A stretch of DNA of 64,000 bases from Hyparrhenia diplandra (Eukaryota > Streptophyta > Magnoliopsida > Poales > Poaceae). The notes beneath the pieces were generated by a model that had not been told where the DNA came from, did no database searches, and saw nothing but the letters and a program-made list of their open reading frames with translations. Below are positions 10,611-21,137 of this stretch, one piece after another (the stretch's first letter is position 1; the number at the start of each line of letters is the position of its first letter). Where the stretch lies: positions 124,001-188,000 of the forward strand of contig JADLZK010009261.1 of assembly GCA_015847255.1 (NCBI GenBank), read 5' to 3'. A program made the position numbers and the translations under genes.

Positions 10611-11600
10611 TTGGATGACTCTATGCCACCCAAGAAGGGAGATCCAGGAAAGCCAGTCATCACCATCCAGATAGGACCGCACATCTTCGACAATGCTCTA
10701 TGTGACTTCGGCTCAAGCGTCAACATCATGCCTAAGGTAATATATGAAAAGATTCATGGTGAACCACTTTTGTATACAACCATGTGCTTGCAGCTGGCAG
10801 ATCAGTCACTATGCTACCCCAAGGGGATACTTGAAGATGTGTGTGTGGGAATTAGAGGCTCTTGTGTACCAGCAGACTTTGCAGTTGTGGAAACAGGAGG
10901 GAGCGAAAGATCAACGATCATACTTGGTCGACCATTCCTGAGCACAGCTAAAGCTATCATCTACGCCGATAGTGCGAAGATTTGTTTCAACATTAGAGGG
11001 AGAAAGGAGAAGTTCAACTTCAAGAACAAGATACATACCTCTCCTGCTCACTCGCAATGGTCTTATTCATATCTGCCAGAACCAAAGATCGAGACCTTCA
11101 ACAAGAATAGAAAGAAGAATCAGAATAGATACAAGAAGGCGCAGCCTACAAAGGTAATGGTGGTTAATAAGGTAAGTTCTAAAAATGATCATCTACTTCA
11201 ATCTCCAATGCTTCGCAAGCAAGATGATCCAGGTACCCCAACTATCCATTGCTCCATCAACCAATGGAATTTCTACAATACATTCTACGATACGGGGTCC
11301 GGCATCAACTTGATGGCAAAGGTAACATATGAACTATTATTTGGGAAATTGCCGTTGCAACCAACATTTGTGCAGCTGCAGATGGCAGACCAATCATACA
11401 AGTTTCCAGAGGGAATTGCTAAAGACGTACCAGTCAAATTCATGGATCACTATGTCCCTACCGACTTTATAGTCATGGACATGGGGGAAGATCAAGATCC
11501 TCCATTAGTGCTGGGGAGACCGTTCCTCAACACTACACGCGCCATCATCTACATCCATACGGAGAGAGATTCACTTTCGGTTTTCCTACGTAAAAGGTAA
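10611..11600 (+). CDS. B1 tandem retropepsin-like domains
   Basis: This 329-residue frame holds two protease-like units. Unit 1 has DFGSSVNIMP at residue 32 and LGRPFLS at residue 105. Unit 2 has DTGSGINLM at residue 227 and LGRPFLN at residue 301, so spacing within each unit is the same (73-74 residues). Only unit 2 shows the DTG triad of an active aspartic protease here; unit 1 reads DFG. A basic Lys/Arg/Asn-rich linker joins the units. In an undamaged copy this would be continuous with gag. Elements A and C show one unit only, most like unit 2. Confidence 0.85.
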   Translation: MDDSMPPKKGDPGKPVITIQIGPHIFDNALCDFGSSVNIMPKVIYEKIHGEPLLYTTMCLQLADQSLCYPKGILEDVCVGIRGSCVPADFAVVETGGSERSTIILGRPFLSTAKAIIYADSAKICFNIRGRKEKFNFKNKIHTSPAHSQWSYSYLPEPKIETFNKNRKKNQNRYKKAQPTKVMVVNKVSSKNDHLLQSPMLRKQDDPGTPTIHCSINQWNFYNTFYDTGSGINLMAKVTYELLFGKLPLQPTFVQLQMADQSYKFPEGIAKDVPVKFMDHYVPTDFIVMDMGEDQDPPLVLGRPFLNTTRAIIYIHTERDSLSVFLRKR

Positions 11601-11984
11601 TGCGTGTGTACTTTTAATAGTTATAATGATTATGAGAAACCCGGGAAGAGCGGGTCACTCGTCGCCGCCAAAGGAGACAAGTGGATCAAAGACTCGAGAT
11701 GAGAAGGTAAGTAAAGAGGTAAAATCCCTTACACCTGAACCATCCATGGAGAAAGTAGAAGAACCAACCACTTCAGAGAAGAGTCCACCGGCTAAGCTAA
11801 AGTGGAGGAAGAAAAAGACATCTCCCAAATCATCATCGGAAGAGACAATGAGAATCATCGGTGCCACCAATCGTGACAACCGATGTACCCCGGGAGTAAA
11901 GAGCAGAACTAGAAGTCATATTCGGAGGACTCTAATCACCGAACCCTCGCCGAAAGGTAACTCGGTAGTTATCAATATTTAAAA
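11601..11984 (+). pseudogene. Basic C-terminal tail of B1 polyprotein
   Basis: After the frame break at 11600 an open stretch (about 11626-11982) encodes a Lys/Ser/Pro-rich tail with SLTPEPSMEKVEEPTTSEKS and KLKWRKKKTSPKSS. B2 has the same tail at 29680-29953. Element A has a comparable Lys/Pro-rich tail after its protease. I see no enzymatic motif. Confidence 0.55.
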
Positions 11985-14162
11985 TTCCCAAAGCATTGCA
12001 TATTATTTATTTCATATCATATTTATCTTAAGCATCTTATATCTGCATTTGAAAATAACAAAAATATTTTGTGCTTTGTTACAGGAAAACCTTAAAGCCC
12101 CATGTGAGTAACCCCGAGGCTTAACCCTCTAGGCTATTTGCTGTGGTGGCTAAAAAATAAAATAAAGATGCATAAGTATTTTATCTTTTCTTGCATAGAA
12201 AAAAAATCCAAAAATATATAAATCCCAGGCAACTTAAAGCAATGTGGCTAACCCCTAATGCTTAATCAAGTTCCACTAGCTTTGTTGTCTATTCGAGTTC
12301 AGCAGGATTTTTGAAAGGAGGAAAGACATGGTAGGCGCCACCATTGTCGCCATCTACCTCAACTTCTACATCATTGACAACCACACTTCAATCCAGCTTG
12401 GGGGAGTGCACCCCCAGTTATCCCGATAAGTATCTCTACTATCTATATTATAGTATTAATATTATTAGCTAAATATTTGGTTTGCTATAGAGTTTGCTAA
12501 GAGTCTAGTTTTATAAAGTCTAGTTGTTTAAAGAGTCTTTTGTTAGAATAATATGATCAAGAGAGAGTGTACACCTGTTTGCTTTGCTCAACTAAAATGA
12601 ATCCTAAAATTTGCCAACTTGGAGATGATGAATAGTTGCTCTGCCGTAATTCCTTTCTAGTACCTAGCTTTCAAGCTTAATTTCTCTTGAGCTCTAAATG
12701 CAAAATTGCTTTGACTTGAGATTTACTCTAAACCTGAATCCTGTGGGTTGCAAATGCTTGCTCTAAAAGTCTAGGTAATTGACGGATATGAGATAAGATA
12801 GTTTGAGCTGCTATTGATCTTACTCCTAGTGACACTATATTTCTGGAGATTTATTTTGAAAATTTAAAATGCACATGATAAGTTCCTGTGTGACAGAGTG
12901 TTGAACCTCCTACCATAGCCATATATACATGCTCCCTAGATTAGGAAAATCCTTTGAGATATATATAGGCTGCTTGCTTTGCATTAAGTTTGTTCAATCT
13001 TTGTGACCCTTAGAAACTTGTCATGGCATGCTGATCATGTACACTCTACCTCATTCCATCTCGCTACATTTCCACTCCACTCGACTCCATTCACCTATAT
13101 GCTATTTCCACCCTAGAAGTACGCATCCACCATATACACCCATTATATATACACCACTATCCATTCACTATAGCCACCAAAAATGTTCTACTCCTATCTT
13201 GGGAGAGAGCAACCAAAAATATTCCCTATACCCATCCATCCACACATTTTCTAGCCAATGTCTTACAAAGCTCCATAACATTTGTCTATCTCTTAAAAGT
13301 TATTGCAAAAGAGATTTGGGTTGTATTTAAAAAAAAAAAGAGAAAAGAATAAAGGAGAGTTAAAAAAAATGGACAAGTGTCCGCTGAAAACAATGGGTAC
13401 TTAGATGCTCCTCTCCATAAAAGAAAAATAAAGAAAAAGAAAGAAGTACAACCCAAGTTCTCACAAAGTTTCCAGATTCCAAAGAGAGATCATTCCTCAA
13501 GGAGCAAAAGTAGAATTAGGCTTCCCCTCATTCATTCCGTACACCTTACTATATTTCCTACCATATTCTATCCACCATACACATGCACCACTTGATCAGT
13601 GTGACTCGTGACTTTGGATCCATTGCTTGAATTTATAATATATGCTTAGTAAGTAAATGTAGTTTCTCCCACCTATGAGCTCCAGATATAAGCCTTAGAT
13701 ATAGGGTGAGAGAGAAGAAGGCATAGTGTCCTACTGCCTTAGCCAAAAATACCACATATTATGAGAGAAAAGCAAAACAACCTTGTTGCCTTAGAGAGGA
13801 TCCACAAATACCACAAATGAGAGACTAGAGAGAGTCATACCAGGAATTTTGAGTTTTATTCTAAAAACTTGCAAAAAACTCCAGAAGGACAGTTGAACAA
13901 AGAGTTTGAGATATAGTGCTTGACTTGACTGTTCTATCTTTCAATTACCCAAGATCGAAGAAAAGGTTATAAGCCCTAAAGGTAAAAGGTAATATGGGTA
14001 AGTTGAAGGTCGACAAAGTTTATTCTTATCTAGAGAGAAATTTTGTTTGAAGGCATGTGTAATCTTGAGGTGTGAAAGCGTTGTAGCAACTCCTGATCCA
14101 AGTAGTAAATATAATAAAATAAGTCTTGCTAGGGACTAGCAAGAGGTAAGCTTTGGGGAGCT
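11985..14162 (+). other. 3' noncoding region of B1
   Basis: Where pol would normally lie there is about 2.2 kb with no credible ORF. It contains the internal polypurine/hairpin motif (12395-12416), ATGATGAATAGTTGCTCTG (12625-12643), a CAT/CAC-rich pyrimidine block (13030-13250), a GGACAAGTGTC block (13371), and a conserved block before TTATAAGCCC (13929-13980). The 3' polypurine tract AGGTAAGCTTTGGGGAGCT (14144-14162) ends it. Confidence 0.7.
12395..12416 (+). other. Internal polypurine tract copy with perfect palindrome (B1)
   Basis: AGCTTGGGGGAG at 12395 matches the 3' polypurine tract core of the B family (AAGCTTGGGGGAGCT in B2). It overlaps the perfect palindrome TGGGGGAGTGCACCCCCA (12399-12416), which can form a hairpin. 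Comparable sites are at 30358 (B2), 61564 (C) and 4838 (A). Confidence 0.55.
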
Positions 14163-15599
14163 TGTTGGTATGCCTTATAGCATAATATTACTAGCCAACT
14201 AAATATGAAATAAGGGCTTAGAATGAACATCAACATAAGCCTAGGGGGTCTAACTAACATATTTCCATGAGTTTTGGTATTCTATGACTTTGCAGGGACT
14301 GAACAGATAAAAGCAGATAAGAACGGTGAGAAACCTAAGAGTTTGCATCCCATACGATGACAAGACTTGACCGTGAGGCAACTCAACCCAAAAAGTGGAC
14401 TAAAACATTCTAGAAGACACCAGAAGACACCAGGAGGAAGGAGATCTCGTTGTGATTCAGGGGCACTGGCGGCGATCGCCGGGGCCATTCTTGGCGACCG
14501 CCGGTGGGTCCCCCTGTCAGCCTCTCCTTTCTATGGCGGTTTACCACCGACATTGAGGTTGCATCTATACCGTTGTTCAAGGTCGGTTTGATCCAAGGGT
14601 CCCTGTTCATCGCCGATGGCTATATAAGAAGACCACCTGATCCTAGGGCTAAACCCTAATTCATTCTGAATTCAGATCAATTCATTCTCATTCAAGTCCA
14701 ACCAAGTCTAGATCCTAAGCCCTAGTTCATCATATTAGAAGTAGTTAGCTACCTAGTTAGATCTAGAGGAAGTCAAGCTTGCCTTGGATTCACGATAGTC
14801 AAGAAGTAGCAGGGGAGCCGAGCTTCTCGTGGCTTCTCTCTTGTATCCAATCTGTAAGTATATTTGTTGGAATACAATTGCTATGACTTTGTTCTATTTA
14901 ATGATTATATTCTTAGTGATATGTATCCATGCTTGCTATAATTATATATCTAGTTTAGTAAGTTTGTCTTATATTTTATGCATGGAGTCGTATAGCATCC
15001 ACTTAGATGATCACTTAGTGGGTGGTGAGCAATGTGTAAACGTGGTGTTTATACAACGTTTACCTGCGACTGCACCCTACATTCTGGGTCATGTGGTAGA
15101 TCGCGGGAGTGACAGTCCTGTTGAGTCCTTTGGAGTCCACCCCCCGCATGATAGGCCAAGTTGAGCCATAATTACGGTGTTGATCTTGTTTCGTCCTTGA
15201 TCTTCATTGGTAATGTTCACCATGTGTAGATATATTGCAACCTTGCCATGATAGCTAGATGTAATTGCACTAATTGTAGTATTCATTGACATATGATCAT
15301 CTTTTATCAAGGCATATTAAGAATACCATACCCGCATTTCTTAGAGCGTTATTGCTAGGGTGACAGACTAGTACGTAGGTAATGCCTAGAAATGAGTGGT
15401 ATACCTTGTATACATATCCTTAGTGAGATTAACTCCACTATGGATAATGGTACTGAGATTACACCCCACAACTAACACCGCCTAACTCCGCCTTTATTGG
15501 ATTATGAGATTAACTCCACATCCAAGCTGACAAGTTATGATAGATACCATATATATTTCTTTCGCCTTCCTATTATGGATCGTGTTAGAAATATCAACA
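14163..15599 (+). repeat. 3' LTR of B1 (internally deleted)
   Basis: It runs TGTTGGTATGCC to AATATCAACA, 1437 bp. Relative to the 5' LTR, about 359 bp (8341-8699) are missing, with ATGAT microhomology at the break (CATATGAT joined to CATCTTTT near 15297). The lost part includes the CTACAATGG box. TATA box at 14621-14628. Confidence 0.9.
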
Positions 15600-15604
15600 G
15601 TAAC

Positions 15605-16197
15605 CATCAGAAATGTCAGCATCCTATGGTAGTGAGGTAGGTGGCAGGTGGTGATAGCCTTGTCCGTCCTTAGTACTTGTCCACGTTTGGGTGTTGAGTT
15701 GGAGTTCTGAAAGTGTCTATCGGCTAGCAGACCAGCTGCGGGCATCTCCCTATCATCTTGATTTAGTTCTATTTCTATTCAATTACTTCTCGTATGATTA
15801 ACTAGAGTTCTATGCATAGGCTTTATTAGAATCGCCTGCTCATCGTAGGATTTTTTTCTTTTATCTTTTCTTTTATATTTATCCTTGTAGTAAGCTCGAA
15901 GTGTGTTCTCGCTATCCTGAATTATCATGTACTTACCCCTGTACTAGACTAACGGTTATTCATAAATACATTGTGGGCTATGATCATCACTATGTTAGAC
16001 TTTACACAAACCTGCCTTCCTTTGGGAAAATATAAATAACAATACCCTGAATACTCCGGGTGAAATGCTACAATGATAGATCCGTGCGCTTGTGGATTGA
16101 CCTCTGTAACCAATGAATCTATCTGAGTATTTCTAGAGTAATCATCTTGAGTGGATCCCAAGTCTACTCTTGGTGGTTGCGCTAAGAAATACCAACA
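15605..16197 (+). repeat. 3' LTR of element A, right part
   Basis: It resumes after the second GTAAC copy (15600-15604) and ends CTAAGAAATACCAACA at 16197, matching the element C LTR end (CTAAGAAATGTCAACA). It holds the conserved box GGGTGAAATGCTACAATG near 16059-16076. The flanking sequence is LINE-derived. Confidence 0.75.
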
Positions 16198-16202
16198 CAC
16201 AT

Positions 16203-16676
16203 CAAGAAGGCTCTTTGGGCATCATATTTTCAGAGAAATCATGATTACAGCGTGCTGAATCATTTGGAAAACCAGAAATAATATCATTTTTGATCATGGA
16301 AACAGGAACTTCTTCAAGCAGTGGAAAAAAATCCTTCAAGGAAGAACTTGGTTTGGTTTGTATCAATGCCAAACCAGCAAAAGCACAACTCTTATCGACA
16401 TGGCTAGAACAATTCTCTTGAACTATAGCTATTTTTCGCTATTGAGCTTTGCAACCTTGTACCTTTTTCCCCCTCCTCTGTTCAGTTTTTCCTAGTTTTG
16501 TTTTGCTTTTGTTTCCCTCTCTTGTACAGCCTCCCTCAAGTCCTCGTGTTGTATCCTAGTTAGTAACCTAGCTGTTAGTGTAGCCTATAGCTTCAGCTTC
16601 TTTGTTTGTACTCTCTTTTTATATAATAGTGAAAAATATAGGTAGGGTGCTCCCCTGCTTTCCTTTAAAAAAAATG
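16203..16676 (+). mobile_element. 3' end of a LINE (non-LTR retrotransposon)
   Basis: One frame from 16215 reads GHHIFREIMITAC, a TGA, then IIWKTRNNIIFDHGN. This is the typical C-terminal zf-RVT region of plant LINE ORF2, where the TGA replaces an expected Trp codon. A pyrimidine-rich 3' UTR, a GTAGGGTGCTCCC motif and an A-run (about 16667-16674) follow, as at plant LINE tails. The 5' part is missing, and element A ends immediately upstream. Confidence 0.6.
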
Positions 16677-17194
16677 GTGTTGATGGATGGGAATTGGGAT
16701 GGATTAAAAAATTTGACTAATAATTATGAATTATTAATTATTATGTGAATGAACTTGCATAGAAAACTACAACCATATATTAGGCTTCGTTTTAGCCATT
16801 TATTGCATCCAATTCCACAAAACTATGCACATAGGGTGGGGACGTGGCTAGTACAAATCGTACTGATAATTGTTTCGGGGGGGGAGGGCGGAGTACGACT
16901 TTGAAGTCGGCGACTAGGAGGACTAGTGGTGGTCTCGTTCTACGCTCAAGATGGATGATGATGAAGTCACTTCTACAACTCTAATTGTCGTTGTTTACTT
17001 GCTGCATGTTAGCTTGATTCCGCCAAGTGGCGATGTAATAATAAATGTAAACCTTGCTACATTTTGCTTTTGGTACGATGTATGAGACCGATATTAACTA
17101 TGATTTGGATATGGTAATGGAATGATCATCTGGGACTATCACTTTATACTTCGTATCTATGGATTTCTCTTCACGGAAATCGGGATCGTTACAC
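16677..17194. other. Intergenic, no recognised feature
   Basis: AT-rich sequence with a short GC-rich patch (16870-16960). I see no coding frame, repeat pair or RNA gene. Confidence 0.5.
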
Positions 17195-17412
17195 GTATTT
17201 TAAGCCTAATTATTCCACAATTTGACAATGTGGTGCTTTAGTAAACATGTGCTAATAATGGATTAATTATACTTAATTAATTCATCTCGCGGAATATTGA
17301 AGAAATCTGTAAGTTGTTTTATTAGTATCCAAACACCTCATGTGACACTCCATCTAACATTCGATGTGACACTTGCTAAACTTTAGTCCTGCATCAAACA
17401 CCCCTGGCTTAT
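17195..17412 (-). mobile_element. MITE-like fragment
   Basis: Read on the minus strand it has GGGGTGTTTGATGCAGGACTAAA, TGTCACATCGAATGTT and a CGCGAGATGAATTAATTAAG segment. It also has CAATTTGACAATGTGGTGCT on the plus strand. This combination matches a common rice DNA-transposon family with GTGTTTGG-type ends. Only one end is clear. Confidence 0.45.
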
Positions 17413-17632
17413 GCGTGCCACCGCTCCATGTGCCTGCGGAGCAAGAACAAAGCAGGAGAAACATCAAGGCCAATGTTGTTGCACATTCCTCGTCGCCCCT
17501 ACGGTTCAAACCGCTAAAACAGTGAAACCAGTCCAACCCAAGCCGTAGCGCTGGCTCCCTCTCTCTCTCTATGTATGTGTGGAAACCTATAAAACTAGAC
17601 CAACCCGCTCTCAAGCGCCCTCTATGCTCTAC
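17413..17632. other. Intergenic, no recognised feature
   Basis: Short GC-moderate stretch with CTCTCTCTCTCTATGTATGTG near 17560. No supported gene. Confidence 0.4.
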
Positions 17633-18510
17633 GGGCTGGTTTTAGTAACCGAGAATTTTTACCGTGCTTGGATGGTTCCTCCCGTTGATTTTGTTTTAGC
17701 CGGTTCCTCTCCTCATTTCTCATAATCAAGGGTAGTTTAGTACTTGTAGTCATCTACAGCTTCTCGGCTCTGGGAACGCGGCCGGCGACGAGCTCGGGGG
17801 CAAATATATGGGAGAGGCAAGGACGGACTGAGCAGGAGATAAGATGGAGACGAAAGCTGCTCCTCTGCTCCACCATGGACGAGCTACTGGAGCTCGGCAG
17901 CCAGTGATTCCCAGTACGGTTTCCAAATCCGGGAGCGGGGGGAGAGATGAGAGGTATGGGATGCTCCCAGGCTCCCCATCTCGGTCTATTGTAGCTAGAG
18001 GAATGAGATCGACCGTGGCGCGAGATGGAGAAATTTGAGCAGCGTACTGTTTGGCAAGCTATGTTTGGTGGAGGCGACGCCCGTGTTGGCTGCGCAGCTG
18101 ACACCGACGGCGGCGTGCTTCGGCAGCGTTGCATGGCGTCGGGCCATGAGGAGTGCGGTAGCAGGCGGAGGGGTACTCTGGGCGGGGTCACTGAAGCAAT
18201 TCGCCGCGGAGAAGAAAGGATTCGCGAGAAGCGGTTCGTTTTTCTTTAATTCAGATAACCAACTCTTCTGATTCGATTTAGAGAAGCTCTTTTTTTTATT
18301 GATTCAGAGAAGTTGCTTTTGATATGTCAAAGTACTATTATACCCTCTAAAACCAGTTTCAGGCCTACATGTTTTTCTGGTTCGGTCCACAGCTTAAGTT
18401 CCTCTCATCTAGTTTCTCCTATTTATAGACCGTCGGATCAAAGGAAATTGAGGGCTCATAATATTGCCAAGCGTGGTAAAAAATCTCTTAGTAACCAGGT
18501 AAAACCAAGA
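17633..18510. mobile_element. Possible MULE-like element with GC-rich interior
   Basis: About 40 bp at the left end (TTAGTAACCGAGAATTTTTACC..GCTTGG) recur inverted at 18467-18507 (CCAAGCGTGGTAAAAAATCTCTTAGTAACC). The interior (17750-18230) is GC-rich and open on both strands over 60-145 codons, without a recognisable domain. This is the look of a Pack-MULE or large MITE. I could not find a clean 9-bp target duplication. Confidence 0.35.
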
Positions 18511-19465
18511 GATGAAACTATGGATGAACACCCCCTAGGCCCTAGCGTCACGTCTTGGCACTACTGCAATATCAGGTCGGGTTTGTGACTGTAAATATAA
18601 AGAAACATAAATTAAAATGAAATATTTAATGATTTTTATAAAAACTTTCCAAGCTTTAATTAGTGTGTTGCTCATTTCGATAAATGAAAATGGCTTTATA
18701 AATTTTCCAAATTATTTTTCCAATTTTATTGTTTTAGTTTAGTGAAAAAAGAAATTTTAAAAAGTTCGATTAGGGCTCCAATAGGCTCTAATAGCAGTGA
18801 CCTTGGCAGCTACTTCCATCATAATGGTGTATTATAACATCATTTTCCAGAACATATAGTGCTTAAAATTTAATTATAAATATTTATATATTAAACATTT
18901 TAGTCAAAATGTGTACACTTATCTTGAATAACAATTTGCAAAATTTATATTAATATAACTTAATTATTATGTCATTTATTAAGGGAATAATTTTCACGCA
19001 TGATATAAATAGTCATTCTAATGTATGTACACATGTCCGTGGACTTAAATGGCACAGACTTAATAAGTTCGTGGATTTAAGTGACATGTTTGAGAGTTTG
19101 TGGACCTAAGTGGTACAACTTAACAAGTTTATTAGGTTATATTGCGATTTTGAGAGTTTGTAGACCTAAGTGACACAACGCCACAAGTTTAACGACTGCC
19201 GATGTATTTAACTCTTATCAATATAATCCACGTCTCTCTTACCTGGTTGGCTTAAATAAATATTATTCGCATTGCATGTAGACCTCAGTTGCCGCCACTT
19301 CTCTTCTGTACATAACAACTAAAATTATTATTATCTGATGCTCAAATTAATTATCCTTTTTTCCTTAATAAAGAAAAAATTCCGTCAAAAGCCCAACATT
19401 CCAACCTGATGGCCCACCCTCAGGCACGTAATCATCTGTCCTCTCTCCCAGCATTGCGAAGGCGA
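18511..19465. other. AT-rich intergenic with diverged tandem repeat
   Basis: There is no gene. Between about 19020 and 19200 a unit of roughly 60-70 bp containing GTTTGTGGACCTAAGTGG-like text repeats three times with divergence. Confidence 0.45.
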
Positions 19466-21010
19466 GGCTTTTACCCGTATATCCCTAAGAAAGTTCGGTC
19501 CAATCTACGTGCCACTAGAAAGTTTGTCCACACCTGTGTGCCCAAGGTGAACTTCGTTTTACCTGTACGTCATTCCGTCTCTATTCTATTTGGTTTTGGC
19601 CGTTTGGGAGCTCTTACATGTGGGCTCGGGCTAGAAAAATGTCTAAAATACCCTCCTCTCGTTACTCTATCCTCTGTATTCTCTTCATGTCCAGCGGGAC
19701 CAAGCTGTCGACAAACACATCTCTCTCCCTCGCCGAGCTGCTGCCACCGGCAGCCCGGCAAGACGACGCGCGCGGCCTCGCCTGGGCATGTCCGCTCCGC
19801 CCGGCGCCCTCCTCTCGCTCATTGCGGCATGTCCGCCGCGGCGGCCGCTCTTGCTCGCTATTGCCCCACACCGCTTGCTTCTCCGGACCGGCAACAGCCA
19901 AGACTCCTCCCCACGCATGTGAGACTTCTCATCATTAAAAAAAGCCATCTCGAGACGGAGAGGGAGGCGAGCAGCGGCGTTCGTGCTAGTCCACCATGGA
20001 TGGCAGCCGGAGCTTCGCCGTCCGCGATTTCAGCCACCATACTCGAATCCAAGGGCTGGCGAGGAGAGAAAGGTGAGGGGAAGCTTGTAGGTGTGCCACC
20101 TCGGCGGATTCACGGCTTCTCGGCGTCGCGCGCTGGTCTCCGACGGTAGTGGCAGCGTGGCGCGGTCGTGCTCCCTTTACGCCCGGTCATGCTCGCTTAC
20201 ACCGGCGGTAGTGGCGGCGTGGGCACGGCGCCGGACCGAGCTGGCGTGGTCGGCGAGCCATGGCCAAGGGCATAGCGCCGCGGGAGGTGGAGGGGAGGGG
20301 TTGGCGCCGTCGTCTCGCCCCGGCCGGCGATCCATGGCCAAGGGCGACGCTACGAGCTGCTATGCCCTCCCTCGCCGGGCATGTCCGCGGCGGTGCCCTC
20401 CTCTTGCTGCTGCGGCGCTGCGCGAGCATGTCCGCCTTCGCGTTAGCGGCGGGCGCCGCCATCAATGCGGGCCTCGGCTCCGTGGCAGCAAAGAACGCGA
20501 GGGAGGGCGAGGACGCGTGAGCTTGCAAAGCGAGCCTTGGTGGCGCCTACGGTGGCACATCCACGCGGTGCCGCCGACCTCGTGCCGATCGACCACGGCG
20601 CCGCACCGCCGCCCCCGCGCGCTGTTGCCCCACATCGCGCTTTGCCCCCGACGAGGCCTCGCGCACGCACGCCGCCGCGGGCGAAGCCGCCGCTCCGCCT
20701 CACGTGCCGGGCGGTCGCGGACATGCCCCGACGCCGATGAGTCTGCCGGAGGTCTCGCGCGCCGGAGGACGAAGAAGCGCACCGTCTTTCTCAGCCGAGG
20801 GATAGAGGAGAGAGAAAATAAAAAGTGAGAAGGAGATGAATGTGGGGCTCACATGTCAGGTTCAAGGGTATTTCAGACCTTTTCTTTGACAGCTTGACAA
20901 CCGTTAGCCGCAGAGGTGGACGGAATGGCATACAAGCACACGGTGTGGGTAAACTTTTTAGTGGCACGCAGGTTGGACCAAACTTTCATAGGGATATACG
21001 GGTAAAAGCC
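19466..21010. mobile_element. Pack-MULE-like element
   Basis: The left arm GGCTTTTACCCGTATATCCC (from 19466) recurs inverted at the right end (to 21010). The match extends about 70 bp and then more weakly, with TCTAAAATACCC and ACATGTGGGCTC-like blocks, to about 180 bp. The 1.0-kb interior (19750-20800) is very GC-rich and contains repeated GCATGTCCGC (about 19786, 19828, 20378, 20427) and two CCATGGCCAAGGGC copies (20260, 20330). A 245-codon frame at 20091-20828 is Arg/Ala-rich with no known domain, so it is more likely a GC effect than a gene. No target duplication was found. Confidence 0.5.
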
Positions 21011-21137
21011 AATTTCGATTCACACCGCCACCGCCGCGCCGTGCGTGCGGACCATCCCAAGGGCGAGCTGCATTTCCCACAGCACCGGAGGGGAATCGGA
21101 GGCGCGAGGAGTGGACCGCAAACGGCCGGCGACGACC

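Larger units (their letters stand above)
7228..15599 (+). mobile_element. Element B1: complete non-autonomous gypsy element
   Basis: Both LTRs (TGT...ACA), a TGGCGCCGTT primer site, gag, tandem protease-like domains, a long 3' noncoding region and a polypurine tract are present. Perfect 5-bp target duplications (GTAAC, 7223-7227 and 15600-15604) show one insertion event into the element A LTR. Length is 8372 bp. I find no RT, RNase H or integrase, so movement would need enzymes from a relative. Confidence 0.92.
1358..16197 (+). mobile_element. Element A: 5'-truncated non-autonomous gypsy element, interrupted by B1
   Basis: The 5' LTR, primer site and gag N-terminus are missing; the element starts inside the Asn-rich gag tail. 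In order it has the gag tail, one protease-like domain, a basic tail, a GC-rich internal promoter, a second ORF, about 1.4 kb of noncoding DNA, a polypurine tract (6279-6292) and a 3' LTR starting at 6293. B1 sits in that LTR at 7228-15599, and the LTR resumes at 15605 and ends ACCAACA at 16197. I see no RT, RNase H or integrase. It is closely related to element C in coding order and 3' noncoding blocks. Confidence 0.8.

Noticed and set aside
11985..14162. Hidden pol gene in the B 3' region
   Set aside because: I looked for RT (YxDD), RNase H and integrase motifs in both strands and found none; the AT-rich simple-repeat content is noncoding in type.
20091..20828. 245-codon plus-strand frame in the Pack-MULE-like element
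   Set aside because: Arg/Ala/Ser-rich, overlapped by open frames on both strands, no domain. Kept only as part of the mobile element.
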